From Cerrena zonata (taxonomy: Eukaryota; Basidiomycota; Agaricomycetes; Polyporales; Cerrenaceae), in NCBI GenBank assembly GCA_038087015.1, contig JASBNA010000006.1, positions 1,550,001-1,614,000 on the forward strand: a stretch of DNA of 64,000 bases, given 5' to 3'. This document shows, piece after piece, positions 1 to 11,100 of the stretch. How positions within the stretch are numbered: the first letter of the stretch is position 1; every line of letters starts with the position of its first letter. Below the pieces are notes generated by a model. It did no database searches, was not told the DNA's origin, and saw only the letters and a program-made list of their open reading frames with translations. The translations under genes were made by a program, and so were the position numbers.

Positions 1-16
1 AGCAAGAACTACTCAC

Positions 17-483
17 GCAACACCGTGTTGGAAAAGTTGCATTCTTCCGGGAGGTGTCAAGTCATTGACACCTAAAGTTGACGTATATCCATCTTTCAAA
101 AATGCAAGGCCCTCGGGAAGCCTAGCTTTTTGAATAGCAGCAGAGTTGTTTCCCAGTTTCTGCACAAGGCCAGTGACGAAAGCCAATTCGCTACCTAAAG
201 GATATCGAGAGCCATGTCTGCCCATCTATACATTCAGACACATATCGGTAAACATAACAAAGGACCAAATCAAGCAAGATTGACATACCAACATAACCTG
301 TTCCACCTTGCAATCCGTTGGCAAGTCCTCCTTAATGCCGCTAGGCACAGGGGCTTTGTGGTAAGGCGACAAGTTACCCAGATGGTTCTCCAGATCAAAG
401 TCCCTTCGTTCCAACACATTTGCAGAGACCGCTTGGAGGAGGGCGGAACCCAAGAGGACGGTGATACTCAGGAACGCGACCAT
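17..483 (-). CDS. Secreted histidine acid phosphatase (phytase/MINPP-like), 5' part
   Basis: Only the first two coding exons lie in the window: 483-289 and 225-17 on the minus strand, with a 63-bp GT-AG intron between them. The gene runs off the left edge through a second donor at 16-11. The first ATG (481-483) opens a hydrophobic signal peptide (MVAFLSITVLLGSALLQAV), so the enzyme is probably secreted. Exon 2 begins with the histidine-phosphatase signature RHGSRYP; its His is the phosphate-accepting nucleophile in this superfamily. The family removes phosphate from inositol phosphates or other phosphomonoesters. Substrate cannot be decided because the C-terminal His-Asp motif is outside the window. 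A TTG two codons upstream is in frame, but the ATG is preferred. Confidence 0.78.
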
Positions 484-1303
484 GGTCAATCGTACTTGCT
501 CGAGAATAGCCGGTAGGAAAGATGGTGAGGAGAGGTCAAGAAACCCACGAAAGCCATCGGAGGTACCGAGGTAGATTTATATACGGGCCTTCGGCATCGA
601 CACAGTCAAAAGTCATACACTCAGGGCGTCCAGTCAGGTCCCAAGCGAAGTGATACAGTAGTGACACACGATGGTCATCGGGCGTATCTGTTGCCAATCT
701 CGTGGAGGTTTTGTTCCTCCGGGGGGTCCTAGCGGGCAAAAATAGGAAAGTGTTCGTCGGGGATGACAGCACGGATCAGGTTTGGTAGCGCGACCCATGT
801 GGGCGTTGTGGATAATGATAAGGTTAGGCTGTCCATATTGATTCTTGGAGTGAGACAACAATGTGCTTTGAGGTCGAGACGTTCCTGGTGGCGGTCATTG
901 ACAACAGGGAGGTGTGCAAGAGCATCCGTTCTGCAGGTACATCGAGGAACGTTTCATTGTCATGTAGATGGTAGAGTTTGCAACTGCCAAGCGACTGCAT
1001 TCCGTGAGTAGAGCATTCGTTGACGCTCATTCGCGTATATCCTCTTTTGAAATTTGAAGTTGGCTCTACTCTCACTAATTCTTCTCATGAGGTCATTAAT
1101 GGACAACAGAGACACCATGAAACAGGCAAAGTGGAACAGGTGATGTGAGATGGAATCCTTGCCGTCCCAAAAATCTTATTTAAATACAAACAAGTTTACG
1201 CCTTTGTTCAGCGGTCAACCTCACAAAAGCAGAGACATTTACAATCTCCGGGAGATGGATAGACGTTCGTTTTAGGCTACTCCTTATATGCATGCGTCAA
1301 GAA
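484..1303. other. Intergenic, between the phosphatase start and the HD-gene stop
   Basis: This 820-bp stretch should hold the promoter and 5' leader of the phosphatase gene and the 3' region of the HD-domain gene. Several short open frames cross it on both strands, but none has a recognisable motif or a splice pattern like those of the neighbouring genes. I see no repeat or RNA gene in it. Confidence 0.5.
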
Positions 1304-2272
1304 TTAAAGTTCCACATTATATTCGGCTTCTGCACCGGCCAAAAAATCGAGCATCTTGAAAAGACCAGCGTCAACATTCAGTCAAATGGTGCAAAAAATG
1401 GTTACCTACCAATTGGTGTCGTTTCTCAGCAAGTCGTTTGCCTATATCAGTCTTGAGTTGTTCCCGAATATGCAAAAGCTTGTCGTGAAAATGTTGTATT
1501 GACGACTTTGCGTGTGCGGGATCATTCAAAGGTGTATGTAGGGGGCTTTGAAAATATATATCATAATATTAAGTGATTAGACTAGGGGAGAAAATTGAAT
1601 ATGCGACTCGCCTGTTTGTTACAGTACTGTAAGCAGCACACCGCATTATTCCTGCAGAAGCAAAATCCAATAAGTATCTTCATCCTCATTCGTTTCAGAG
1701 GAGAGAATTTTTCTTACCAAACGCTCCAATAGCATCTAAACGATCAGCATCCTGAACACAATGCAATTCAATACACGTCCGATGCCACTCTTCAATCTTT
1801 CCTGCTTCTCTCAATTTCTTCTCAGTGCTCCACGAAACATTCTCAATTATTCGCGTAATGATACGAGCTCGTCCGTCGGCAATGAGATCTGCTCCACCCA
1901 ATTGTGCAACGGAGGTGAAGAAGGGCGTAAAATACGCGTAGGGATCTGCAGATTGTTCTGCTGAGACGTATTTCTTATCGAGCACGTCGTGAAGAAGTGC
2001 AGCGACTTCGACGACGAGTAAGTCTGGCCCTGGGGAAGATGTGTGCGTACGGGCGAGCTGCAAAGCAGTCTTTCGTACACGTTGAACTATATCCATGCAA
2101 TAGAGAATTTTATTTGGACAGCTTATAACATGAAATAAACGATAAACTTACCATGGTACGCGTCGTGTGATGGATCGTAACGCTTCATCGTGTCGATCAT
2201 GAGTTCTTCAGCTAATTCAACTACGATAGCCTCCTTCGCTGTGGGGTACATCGAGACATTCTGAACAGACAT
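1304..2272 (-). CDS. HD-domain phosphohydrolase, 238 aa
   Basis: Five exons join in frame: 2272-2152, 2086-1718, 1651-1612, 1545-1410 and 1354-1304 (717 nt, 238 aa). Metal-binding HD-superfamily residues appear in order: SHDAYHVQRV (first His, residues about 35-44), LLHDV (the HD pair, exon 2) and QDADRLDA (distal Asp). The tail, with HFHDKLL and RLAEKRHQLMLDFL, matches small stand-alone HD hydrolases of the bacterial YedJ type that also occur in fungi. Substrate is unknown; the family usually hydrolyses phosphate esters or nucleotides with a divalent metal. Intron 3 (1611-1546) starts with GC instead of GT; the GT alternative inside exon 3 puts the next exon out of frame. No signal peptide is visible, so it is probably cytosolic. 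It is transcribed divergently from the zinc transporter. Confidence 0.85.
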
Positions 2273-3196
2273 GGTCTCCTGAGGCCAAAATGGTTCAATG
2301 ACTCGAACCTGAACTTGTTTTATACAACTCCCATCATGGTGTGGGCCGTGTCAAGGTTCAGCGCGTTCCTAGTCGCCCTGCAGATTTACAGCCGTTTCGG
2401 AAAACTATGTCAGTAGCGCTCTACGCGCGTTGTAAAAATCAAAAATAGTCAAAATGCCTATCAAGCAGGATTTAGCCATTATCGACCTCAATGGACATCT
2501 CAAATGCCTCCAGAGTCCTGAAACATGCCGAAAATGAAGTCTGCGGAGAGCATGAACTTGTGCGAACTTCTTAGGCTTCATAACCATCTGCCACGTCATG
2601 AAAGGTTCTGTTGACATTTTGTAGTCACAACTTGTCTATCGGAGTGTACAAAGTATAACCCAGGCATGATGAGTCCTTTTAAGCTTACATACGACCTTCA
2701 AAAATTTCAAACGGTACAGAAATGGTTCTTACAAAGATACTACGGTATGTCGGGGACTAGGCGCTCGTTATGTGACAACTGAATTTGGTCGAAGCTACTC
2801 GCTAAACTCATATTTATGTGCGTATTTAATAGACATAGCATCATGCTTGTATTGGAATGGTTTGGGGGATTGAACTATTGCATAGCAGTAAGGGCCCGAG
2901 TCGTCTCGGCTCACAACTCACTGCTGCCATAATATGAGTTGTCCGGCGAGTCTCAGATGTTCTCGATGATCTCCAAAGCTCAGTTCATTGTGACGTGCTT
3001 TGCCTGACTCCGTTTTATAATAAAACACCACATCTATTGAGGAATTCCGCGTGTTCTGAAGCAATTCTCTCTATCCCACCGTTTTCGTATTTTTTGATTT
3101 TTGCGACGCGCGTCGAGCGCTACTGACATAGTTTTCCGAAACGGCTGTAGGAATTGCTCATTAGACGCCCATTACCTCCGCCAGCAAACCGTCATC
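2273..3196. promoter_or_regulatory. Shared divergent upstream region, HD gene and ZIP transporter
   Basis: About 0.9 kb separates the two start codons, so it must carry both promoters. I could not pick out a convincing TATA box or other defined site. The open frames here have no recognisable motifs. Confidence 0.4.
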
Positions 3197-5637
3197 ATGG
3201 CCATTATCCGACGTCGAAGCTGGAACAAACTACTCTTGCTCGCTGTTCTTGTCGGACTTGCATGGGGGAGATCGACAGTGAAGGAATCTAACCAGATTTA
3301 CAGTAATGGCATCTATGTGAGTCCGGTGGAAACACGTGGGTAGCGCGTACTCGGAACCATGATCGAATTCAATTCGCGGACATTCACTACATTCTTTTGA
3401 ATTGTGTTTGCATCCGAGTTATAGTTGCTAACTGTAACATAACAATTTAGGACTCGGATATCGCGCAATGCGCACCGGTGAAGCAACTAGATGCTTTGAA
3501 GACTCAATTGGAGGATGCACAATCCCCGATCATGCGTCAAGTGTTTGCTTGGCTCTTCCCCTTCGGCCCAGGCTGGAACTCAAGTAAGTATGTCAACTGC
3601 TCTACCGCAGTGCTACTCGACTTACTCTACTATACAGTACTGGGCACGTTCTACATCAGCTCGTCAGTTGATCCTCTCTAGTCTTCCATTACGGCAGTCA
3701 CTGAACCCATTCTAATGTGTATAGGGTTCCCAACTTTATTCTCGCCTTTATTCCGGCGCAGATCAATCCCAATACTTTGAACACTATGACTGCATTTGCG
3801 GTACGCCCTTACCCTTTTATCCATTCTATGACAGACATTTACTTGGATTGTATGTGTAGACCGGCGGTCTTCTGTCTGACGTCTTCCTGCACCTGGTTCC
3901 CCATTCATTCATGGGCGAACACCAGGACGGAGGGGTTCACTTTGTCATGGTCGAAGAGAAACGCAATATTCTCATCGGGTAGGTTTATTCAGTCTCACCC
4001 TTTTCCTCATGCATATCAAACAACGAACGTTTGCTCTCCCCCCTCTTATTTTATTTTTAAACCTACTGTTTCTCGCTTGACAGCCTTACTGATGTATTCT
4101 GAACTGTGCTTCTAGGTTGGGTATCTTCGTCGGCTTCGCTGCCTTTTTCGTCATGGAAAAGACACTACGTGTTTTGGGTGGTGGCGAAGACGAAGGCCAC
4201 TCGCATTCTCACTCGCACGCCGAACCTTCTTCGTCTGTAAGCGCAGACTCGGGTCATGCGTCTGCTGTGCACGTTTCTCCTTCTGCCAATGGGCTCAAGA
4301 GCCGTAAAGGGGAGAACACCAAGACTGGAGGAGAAGAACCTTCATCAGGCGAGGAGAGTCACAGTGATATCAAAGGACCGTCCAAGCTCTCAGCGTACCT
4401 GAACCTCTTTGGCGATTTCGTTCATAACATGTATGTCTACTTTCAACCGCTAAAGTGTCATCATGTTCCATCCGTACTAATACCGTGGATGACGAAATTT
4501 CAAGAACAGATGGCCTTGCGTACGTCGACCCGTCGCTTTGCATTGAATTGGACTGTCGTTGACTGATCGGCACTATTCCTCTAATGGCTCTTTTCTTTCT
4601 GGTTTGGTTATTTCAACTTGCGGTCGTCTTTTTTTGCAGCATGGCAGCCTCGTTCTACTCGTCGCCGCTCATTGGGGCCACAACCACCCTAGCGTGCTTT
4701 GCACACGAAATCCCTCATGAGATCGCCGACTATTCGATTTTGGTCCGCAGTGGGTTCACGAAACGACAGGCCATGCAGTCGCAGTTCCTTACTGCCGTGG
4801 GAGCCTTCGTGAGTCACTTCCTCCTTCCATCTTTGGTTCTACACCATGGTCAGAGTACCCCGATGACTACATCTCTGTCCATGGTGGAACCCAAAAACTG
4901 ATTAACTAACTCATACTCTGCTTGTGTTTTTATCTCGACGGCGACTTGGAATCTTAGATCGGGTGAGTTTCTATGTATTAGGTTTTCCGTGATTTCTTTT
5001 CTGATCTCGCGGCTCGCTCTACTACATCACCACACTAAAAACCCCCCAAACTTCACGGTCTCTCCACCTTGCAGGACGTTTATGGGTATTGGAATCCATA
5101 ATTTGTCCTCCTCTGGCGACGTGTCCAGCGAGAGCTCGGACCTGACAGCCGCCATTCGACAGACAGCGTCAGGGATCCTCGGAACTACTGTCCAATTGGC
5201 TGACCTGGTAAGCCCCAGTTCATCGTCATCACCTCCCCGATGTATGGATATCTGACCGCAGAATATATATAATAATTGCAATCACGTATTTTAGGTCATC
5301 CCATTCGTGGCCGGTGGTTTCATGTATATCGGAGCCGTAGCAGTCTTGCCAACGTGCGTAGGGTTTAAACATTCTCTCACCGTTTGACTCATCTGATGTT
5401 TCGCTCCAGACTTCTGCAAGAGAGTAAAAGCGCCAAGCAGGCGTTGCGTGAGGTGAGAGACCCAAGTATCCCATTTTTTCCTCTGGGGAAGTTCTTACCA
5501 TATTTTGCTTTTCTTTTAGTTTGCGGCGATGGCAGTCGGTGTCATCTGTATGTTCTTGGTGGCGTATGTCCTGTTTTTTTTCTCTTCGGATGACAAGGTT
5601 GTTGACCCTGTTTCCATTTGATAGTTGGAATGAGTGA
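3197..5637 (+). CDS. ZIP-family zinc transporter, SLC39A7/Ke4-like, 422 aa
   Basis: Fourteen exons (3197-3316, 3451-3583, 3638-3662, 3725-3800, 3860-3978, 4116-4430, 4505-4519, 4640-4808, 4958-4962, 5075-5207, 5295-5353, 5410-5452, 5520-5563, 5625-5637) give 422 aa. The protein has an N-terminal signal sequence, eight predicted membrane segments, a His-rich cytosolic loop (HSHSHSH, about residues 186-192), and the ZIP metal-site helices HNITDGLA and HEIPHEIADY. This is the LIV-1/Ke4 branch (human ZIP7, yeast Yke4), which moves Zn2+ out of the ER or Golgi into the cytosol; localisation is inferred from family. Exon 9 is only 5 nt and exon 7 only 15 nt; both are needed to keep conserved sequence in frame. 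The histidine loop may sense or buffer zinc. Confidence 0.9.
4958..4962 (+). other. 5-nt microexon of the ZIP transporter
   Basis: Between the exon ending in GAF (4808) and the exon starting at 5075, the only way to stay in frame is to include ATCGG. It is flanked by TTAG and GTGAGT and restores AVGAFIGTFMGIGIHN. Direct splicing from 4808 to 5075 meets a stop within nine codons. Confidence 0.75.
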
Positions 5638-6920
5638 GCGGCTAGTATAACGGCCGCGTAACTCCGTCGGTCTATGATGGGTGTAATTTATTGGATGATA
5701 CCTGTTCATTTCAGGATGGAGATTGAAATTGAGAATTTTGCTTTCTTTATTCAAGCATTGCAAAGAATAGTTGCCTTGCTTTGTGTTTTCGATATCAGGA
5801 CGACGTAGAACTCGATGTGTTATGTTCCCGTGGACTTTAAATTAGAGTCTATCTAAAACATTTTGTGCAAGCCGAAAAGGCTGATTTGGATGCCAACTTT
5901 GGATGGACAGAAGCTTGTATGGAGTGCTTCTCGAGTGATGAACGTTAACCTGCGTCTAGAGGGTGTGAAAGTTGGACGCTCTGCATTCTTCTCTCCGAGT
6001 ACCGTAACTGACTGGCAGGGGGTGTATGGACAAAGGCAGCGACAGATGGCAAGGGCGTTCCTGCACGGCGTTATTCTGTGGATTTTTGCGGGAGGGGGAG
6101 TGGCTCTAGCCTGGATCTGGGTGATGGATGGGATCTTGGCCGACGAACGTGCGCGGGGGGATTGGAGGAGTTTCTCTCCGACCACATGAAGGACTGGTAT
6201 TCAGATGTCGTTCGAATGATATTATCATATTCAGCCCTCGCCCGTGCTGCAACGGAGCCCCTCTGCCAGCCAGTGTGCCAGCCCACGCCGGAAACACGGC
6301 ACTCGCTCGTCCATCGCCCTCGAAACTTCCGATTCTCAGACAGCAGCGAGTGCCCCAGTGCCGGCAGTATTTTCCCGGCCATTTTTTCACCCAGAATGCC
6401 TCAGAGTGCGCTGTCTGACCATTGTACCGTCCGTAACGCTTGCCAGTCGGTCAGGCTCATATAGTCCTCCCCTGAACTCTTGTGCCGCTAATTTGCTCCT
6501 CTTTCTTTCCCTTCCGCACCCACCTGGTCGTGTGCCTCCTTTTCCCGCTCACCCCCCTGCTTAACCTCACTCTACCCACACCGCATCCTCTTGATTACCG
6601 ACACACTCGCCAAACACTAAAACACTCCAAACGTGTGTCGTCAACGCGGCCCTCTTTCCACACCCACCACTCGCACGGATTACTGCTTCAAGACGTCAAC
6701 CAGCTCAGCTCGCCCACTCATTACGTCTTCATCCTTCTCAGGCGTAGCAACTTCCTTGCCCCCCTGCTTTTTTCGCCCTCCTGTTCAAATACTTGTTCCA
6801 AGGACCAAGGGCGCTCGGCACTTGCAACCACATCACCCCTTCCGCTCCATCATCCTCTGTCTCTCATCTCTTTCCATACCTCTCTTCTCTCTCTCCTCAT
6901 CTCTTCCACGTCACACCACT
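5638..6920. other. Long leader/intergenic region before the Nudix gene
   Basis: No gene is recognisable in these 1.28 kb. The first half is GC-rich and carries several overlapping open frames on both strands with no motif; from about 6480 to the Nudix start codon the plus strand is strongly pyrimidine-rich (CT tracts). That is typical of basidiomycete core promoters and 5' leaders and explains the long open frames as compositional artefacts. Confidence 0.5.
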
Positions 6921-7904
6921 ATGAGCAATAAAGGTCGTTCGACGCCACGCGTGGTTTGCTGTGCCATTCCAATAGCTCGCTCAGCCGGAAAGGTCCTGTT
7001 GGTCACAAGTCGGAAACGGAAGGATAGTTGGGTCTGTGAGTACTCTACCATCCACAGTGGTTTGCAGACCGGTCGGTTATCTGGCAGAGAGATGTGGCCA
7101 GATCCACAGATTCGTGAATCGAGACTACCCAAAGTGGTAGTGTGGTTGCTCACGGGGACACGCCGAAGTATGTGGCGATCATACTTGGGCTGTCAGTTGA
7201 ATACAGCTGTCTCGCGATTCTGCAAACCACTGTATCATTCGGTATATTGACTAGCATACTGACCATTCTGATTTTCTCTTCATATCCGCAATCGCGAACT
7301 TCAAATTCACACAAATCCACTATCGAAATCACGATTGAATGATCAGTGCCTAAAGGAGGTTGGGAGCCGTCAGATGGGGTGCTAGAAGCAGCAGCCTCAC
7401 GGGAAGCCTTGGAAGAAGGTCCTACCCTTTATCCTTCATCCGTCCACCCTACCTAACTCCCTGCCTTCTCCTTGCTTGCTACACTTTTCGCATCGTCCAC
7501 TGCCTCTTGCACTTTGTTTGCATGACGCAATGATGCTATACCTTCAAACGAACCGCAAAATATGCGCACCCCGCAAATCTCGGTGTTCTTGCCTCCCTAT
7601 GACGTTTCACTTGCATATCGTCATATGGTCAATGCCACGTTGTTGAAACGTTGTTACAATGTCGCAATGGACATGAACAGCCGGTGTACGCGGGACCATC
7701 ACCAGATTCGTGACAACGATACCTTCGGCGTCATCGACATACCATTTCTACGAGCTCGACGTGGCCGATCTTGATTCAGATTGGTTAGAAAGCAAAGAGC
7801 GGAGACGAGAATGGGTCGATTATGCTGAAGCTATACGAAGAATAGCGTGGAAGACCGAACTCGCGCAGGCGTTGTCACTTTCATCTATTGCGCCAAAACG
7901 GTGA
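6921..7904 (+). CDS. Nudix hydrolase, diphosphoinositol-polyphosphate type (Aps1/Ddp1-like), 136 aa
   Basis: Three exons, 6921-7035, 7347-7418 and 7681-7904, give 136 aa. Exon 2 and the start of exon 3 carry a complete Nudix box: GGWEPSDGVLEAAASREALEE followed by AGV, fitting GX5EX7REUXEEXGU. The preceding KDSWVLPKG segment matches the Aps1/DDP1/DIPP subfamily, which hydrolyses diphosphoinositol polyphosphates and diadenosine polyphosphates. The C terminus (ERRREWVDYAEA) is also typical. No signal peptide is present, so it is cytosolic or nuclear. It is shorter than yeast Ddp1. Both introns (311 and 262 bp) are four to five times longer than those of its neighbours; intron 1 contains a 15-bp inverted repeat. 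Confidence 0.88.
7054..7233. repeat. Intronic 180-bp segment bounded by a 15-bp perfect inverted repeat
   Basis: ACAGTGGTTTGCAGA at 7054-7068 recurs as its exact reverse complement at about 7219-7233, inside intron 1 of the Nudix gene. The outer ends begin CAGTGG, as in some hAT-type terminal repeats, so a small non-autonomous element is possible. I could not find a convincing target-site duplication and the interior has no coding capacity. Confidence 0.45.
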
Positions 7905-9030
7905 CGGGGTTCAACCTCGGCGGCCTGCCACCCTCGAGGGCTCGCTCTTCAACCGCACGCAACAATGTACAACAACGAACAGCAACAGCAGCACACGAGG
8001 CGTTCGAAAACTGGGGAATAGACACTGCAAATACAATACAGCTCGACAACGTACAATACATCGGCGACTGGCCATTTTTTTCCGGCGGCCGTCTCTCAAT
8101 TATTGGCATCAACCTCCCCTCCTCATGTTTTCGTTTAACGACGCCGATACATTTCCTGCTCCAACGACGACAATCCAATTCCACTTGGACTCTAGATATC
8201 ACCCCCTATAAATCCTTCTCCTACTACAATGCTTTTTTTTTCACATTAGCAAAAATCCCATTCCGCCGTTATCAATAACATGTTTCTCATGTTCCCACCC
8301 TTTTTCCTCTCGCATCCCATCTCTTTACCAAGAATCTGTCGCAATTTAGAACTTTCCTACGCCTCCCTGTATAGTCGCATCTTCCACCTAGTTAAACTCC
8401 CTTCTCTCACCTCATTCTTCTTCTCCCACCATTTTCTCTTCCCGGTACACGGTCTTGGTATCTTATTTTCCATCCTCACTATAGTGCATCCTCCATCCAC
8501 CCCCCAACCTGTTTTGTGTGTATCGGGTTTCTTCGTGCAATGCATCGATTTATCACATGCAATGCACATTTTTGTTCTTGAAACCCGGTCGTTCTTATCG
8601 TCATCAACTTGCTTGGAACTTTCCCCAGTTCGGAGGGTTTCTGGAATTCGAGTTCGCGCCCTCGATGACGTGTGTTTTTGAATTGGATTCTGGCTTTGCG
8701 TCATTATGTTGTCACGGTAGCGATGTTCAGCTGTGTGATGATTCTAGAACACACGCATGGAACTTGCAGTGGTATGCAGGTACATTCGTAACCGCTCGAT
8801 GTGCGTCGACATGGATGGATGGAATTTTGGTGGTCCATTACAGGGGTGATAAGTCGACGAACTGACAAAATTGACATGCTTGAAATGATACGTATGGGGT
8901 TTAGTTTCCAACGACCTACCGCAAGAGTTCCTCAGTTTTATTCTCATTGCACTCGAACGTTTCTCAACTCATTGGTCCCTAATAATACAACATAAATAAT
9001 ACAGCGAAGAAAATGAGGTACCTGGATTAC
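7905..9030. other. Intergenic, tail-to-tail Nudix and RNase H2
   Basis: The two genes converge here. The stretch includes long pyrimidine-rich runs (about 8230-8520) that leave open frames on both strands, but their predicted products are low-complexity and match no family I know. No RNA gene or repeat was seen. Confidence 0.45.
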
Positions 9031-10256
9031 TCATAATGTACCAACACTCTTAATACCCAAATCCTTCGCTACAAAACATCGCCCCTGCTCTCTCCCTGTC
9101 GCTGTCTCGAACGCCTTCACAAGGGACTTCTGACCATCATCAATCCTGAACCGAAATTCAGACATCGTAAAGATATCGACATTAATGAACTCACCATTCA
9201 ACATGATGACCTTTCTTCTCCAACGCAACTTTGATAGTCGTCCAAGAGAACCGTGCTAATGACGGGAAGCCGAAAGTTGGCTCTAGAGACTTCTCAATCC
9301 AGGCCTTCGTTTTGGGATCTACGTCGTATCCAAGATATTAGATGCTAGATGCTAAATGCTCCCTTGTTCGTGATGAGTTACTAACCTGATGGATATCCAC
9401 TGCCCAGTGTTTCTCCCCATACTGATGCCAATGCTTGAGACGCAGCATCTTTCCCATGGGTTTCTTCGAATACCCAGCCTTCGACCCAGGCATCTCGAGT
9501 GACTTTTGCCGCTACACTGGCCGCTCCGACGATTTTGTGCTTGGCATCTGCTTTTGCTTCTACGGTGAAGGAGATTCCGGGGAACTGAGAAGATAGGTAT
9601 GCTTGGTATTGTTTGGTCGGACCGAGGGCATCGACATAAACCTGTATTTGTATCTAGGTGTAAGGATCATACCGGAGTTGCGTTGGTTTGGGGAGACGTA
9701 CGTCGGAAAGTTGGATTCCACTGTCGAGGACCTCCCGAATGAGAAGTACAGTGGCTTCCTCGGCTTGGCGATTTAGATTTGTTGGAGGTTTCCGGAGCAT
9801 GCCACTTGAGATGGCTTGGGGACTAAGATAGAGGCGTGATTAATTTTCGTCATGATTATTCAAATAAACAACACCTACCATAACACTCGCACAGACCAAC
9901 CAAGATTCGTTGGGTCCGTACACAGCGTACTCAATAGTGACGACCGAGTACTAGCGTTCAAAGTTTTTGAATCTATATTAATTGCACTTTAGAAATTGGC
10001 CACAATCTCGCATGAGAGACGGAATACCTGCGAAACCGAGATTCTCGAGATCTTCACGGTACGAAACCGGACAGTAAGCAACACCGTAAACCATGGGTCC
10101 CAGTACAGGACCTCTTCCGGCTTCATCTACACCAAGAATGTATGGTCCTGAAGTAGTGGGTTTTGGTGAATGATAGGTATATGATGCAGTGAGAGGAGCT
10201 GAGGGGTCTGAAATGGATGGGCATTGGAAAGTTTCTTCCGAGTCCGGGGGTGGCAT
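9031..10256 (-). CDS. Ribonuclease H2 catalytic subunit A, 312 aa
   Basis: Six exons, 10256-10028, 9972-9879, 9822-9702, 9641-9386, 9318-9195 and 9145-9031, give 312 aa. The type 2 RNase H active site is complete: [14 protein letters not shown] (two catalytic acids, exon 1), [21 protein letters not shown] (third Asp) and [22 protein letters not shown] (fourth Asp). The C terminus ([22 protein letters not shown]) is the eukaryotic RNASEH2A tail. The enzyme removes ribonucleotides misincorporated in DNA and the RNA of RNA:DNA hybrids in the nucleus, in a complex with subunits B and C, which are not in this window. Length is normal and no motif is missing. Confidence 0.95.
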
Positions 10257-11100
10257 AGTTAATTCACTGGACTAAAGCTAATTATGATTGAAGCTGGGCG
10301 TAGTAAGGTGTAACTACTCTAGCGACGCGTTCGCGTTGTGTATTCTTGTTTATCCACCACGTGCCAGCAAGGATGTTTTAAAGTTCAAGTTACGTCTTTA
10401 AATCTTTAGCTTCAAAGCTTCATCCATGAGAGTTAACCCCATTCTCTTGACAAGTTTAATCTGTTTTATTTTACGCATGCCTACTACCAAATGTCTGATA
10501 ATGACTCAAGCTTCATTATAATTATAGCATGTCTTGTTTCTTACTTGGACTCGCTACGAAAGGCGGCCGCGGTCCATACTCCTTGCTTTCGCAAATTCTC
10601 GGAACGTGGTCCACGGACAGGGCCAGCGGCGATCATTGGCTCGGAGCGAATGGTTACCATCCTTCAACATGAATTCTCTACCCTGCAATTATCTCCTCGA
10701 CGGGAATGAGTAGCCCGATCATTTCAAACCACGCTGTGCCTCCTTACTAGAAGCGATACGGGCTTGGCATCATCCTGTGAGGATGCCGAAAACGTTGATG
10801 ATGATCCTTGACAAACCATCATAAGTCTGCGTTTAGCAGATATACTATTGGCAATCTTTGATAAATTTTGAGATTCATATCAGCGCCTGCAATGACATTT
10901 TTGTTCTAAAGATAGAACTGACATGATCCCTATGTAGAACACTGCTTATTCGAACTCGCAATCACATCCAGTGACAGTGCCGACTCACACTGGTTCACGG
11001 CATCGACCTCTTGCCATGGTATAAAAGTGCAGTCGAAACTCACTGGATTCCCCAGAGCTGGACTCTTCGCAATAATCTACACCCCTTCACGACATCTGGA
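10257..11100. promoter_or_regulatory. Divergent promoter region, RNase H2A and secreted protein
   Basis: The two start codons are 844 bp apart on opposite strands. A clear TATA box (TATAAAAG, about 11020-11027) lies 74-81 bp before the ATG of the secreted-protein gene at 11101. No TATA is evident before the RNase H2 gene, as is common for housekeeping genes. Confidence 0.55.

Noticed and set aside
6128..6564. Overlapping open frames of about 100 aa in three frames before the Nudix gene
   Set aside because: They are low-complexity products of GC- and CT-rich leader DNA, with no motifs or family resemblance.
6633..7250. A 205-aa open frame running over the Nudix start
   Set aside because: It runs from the CT-rich leader through exon 1 into the long intron. 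The part from 6921 to 7035 is the real Nudix N terminus and the rest is non-coding.
8280..8704. Open frames of 115-133 aa on both strands between Nudix and RNase H2
   Set aside because: Pyrimidine-rich DNA with few stops; neither product has recognisable features.
11011..11100. Upstream in-frame extension of the secreted-protein gene
   Set aside because: A TATA box overlaps this stretch, and starting at 11101 gives a proper signal peptide.
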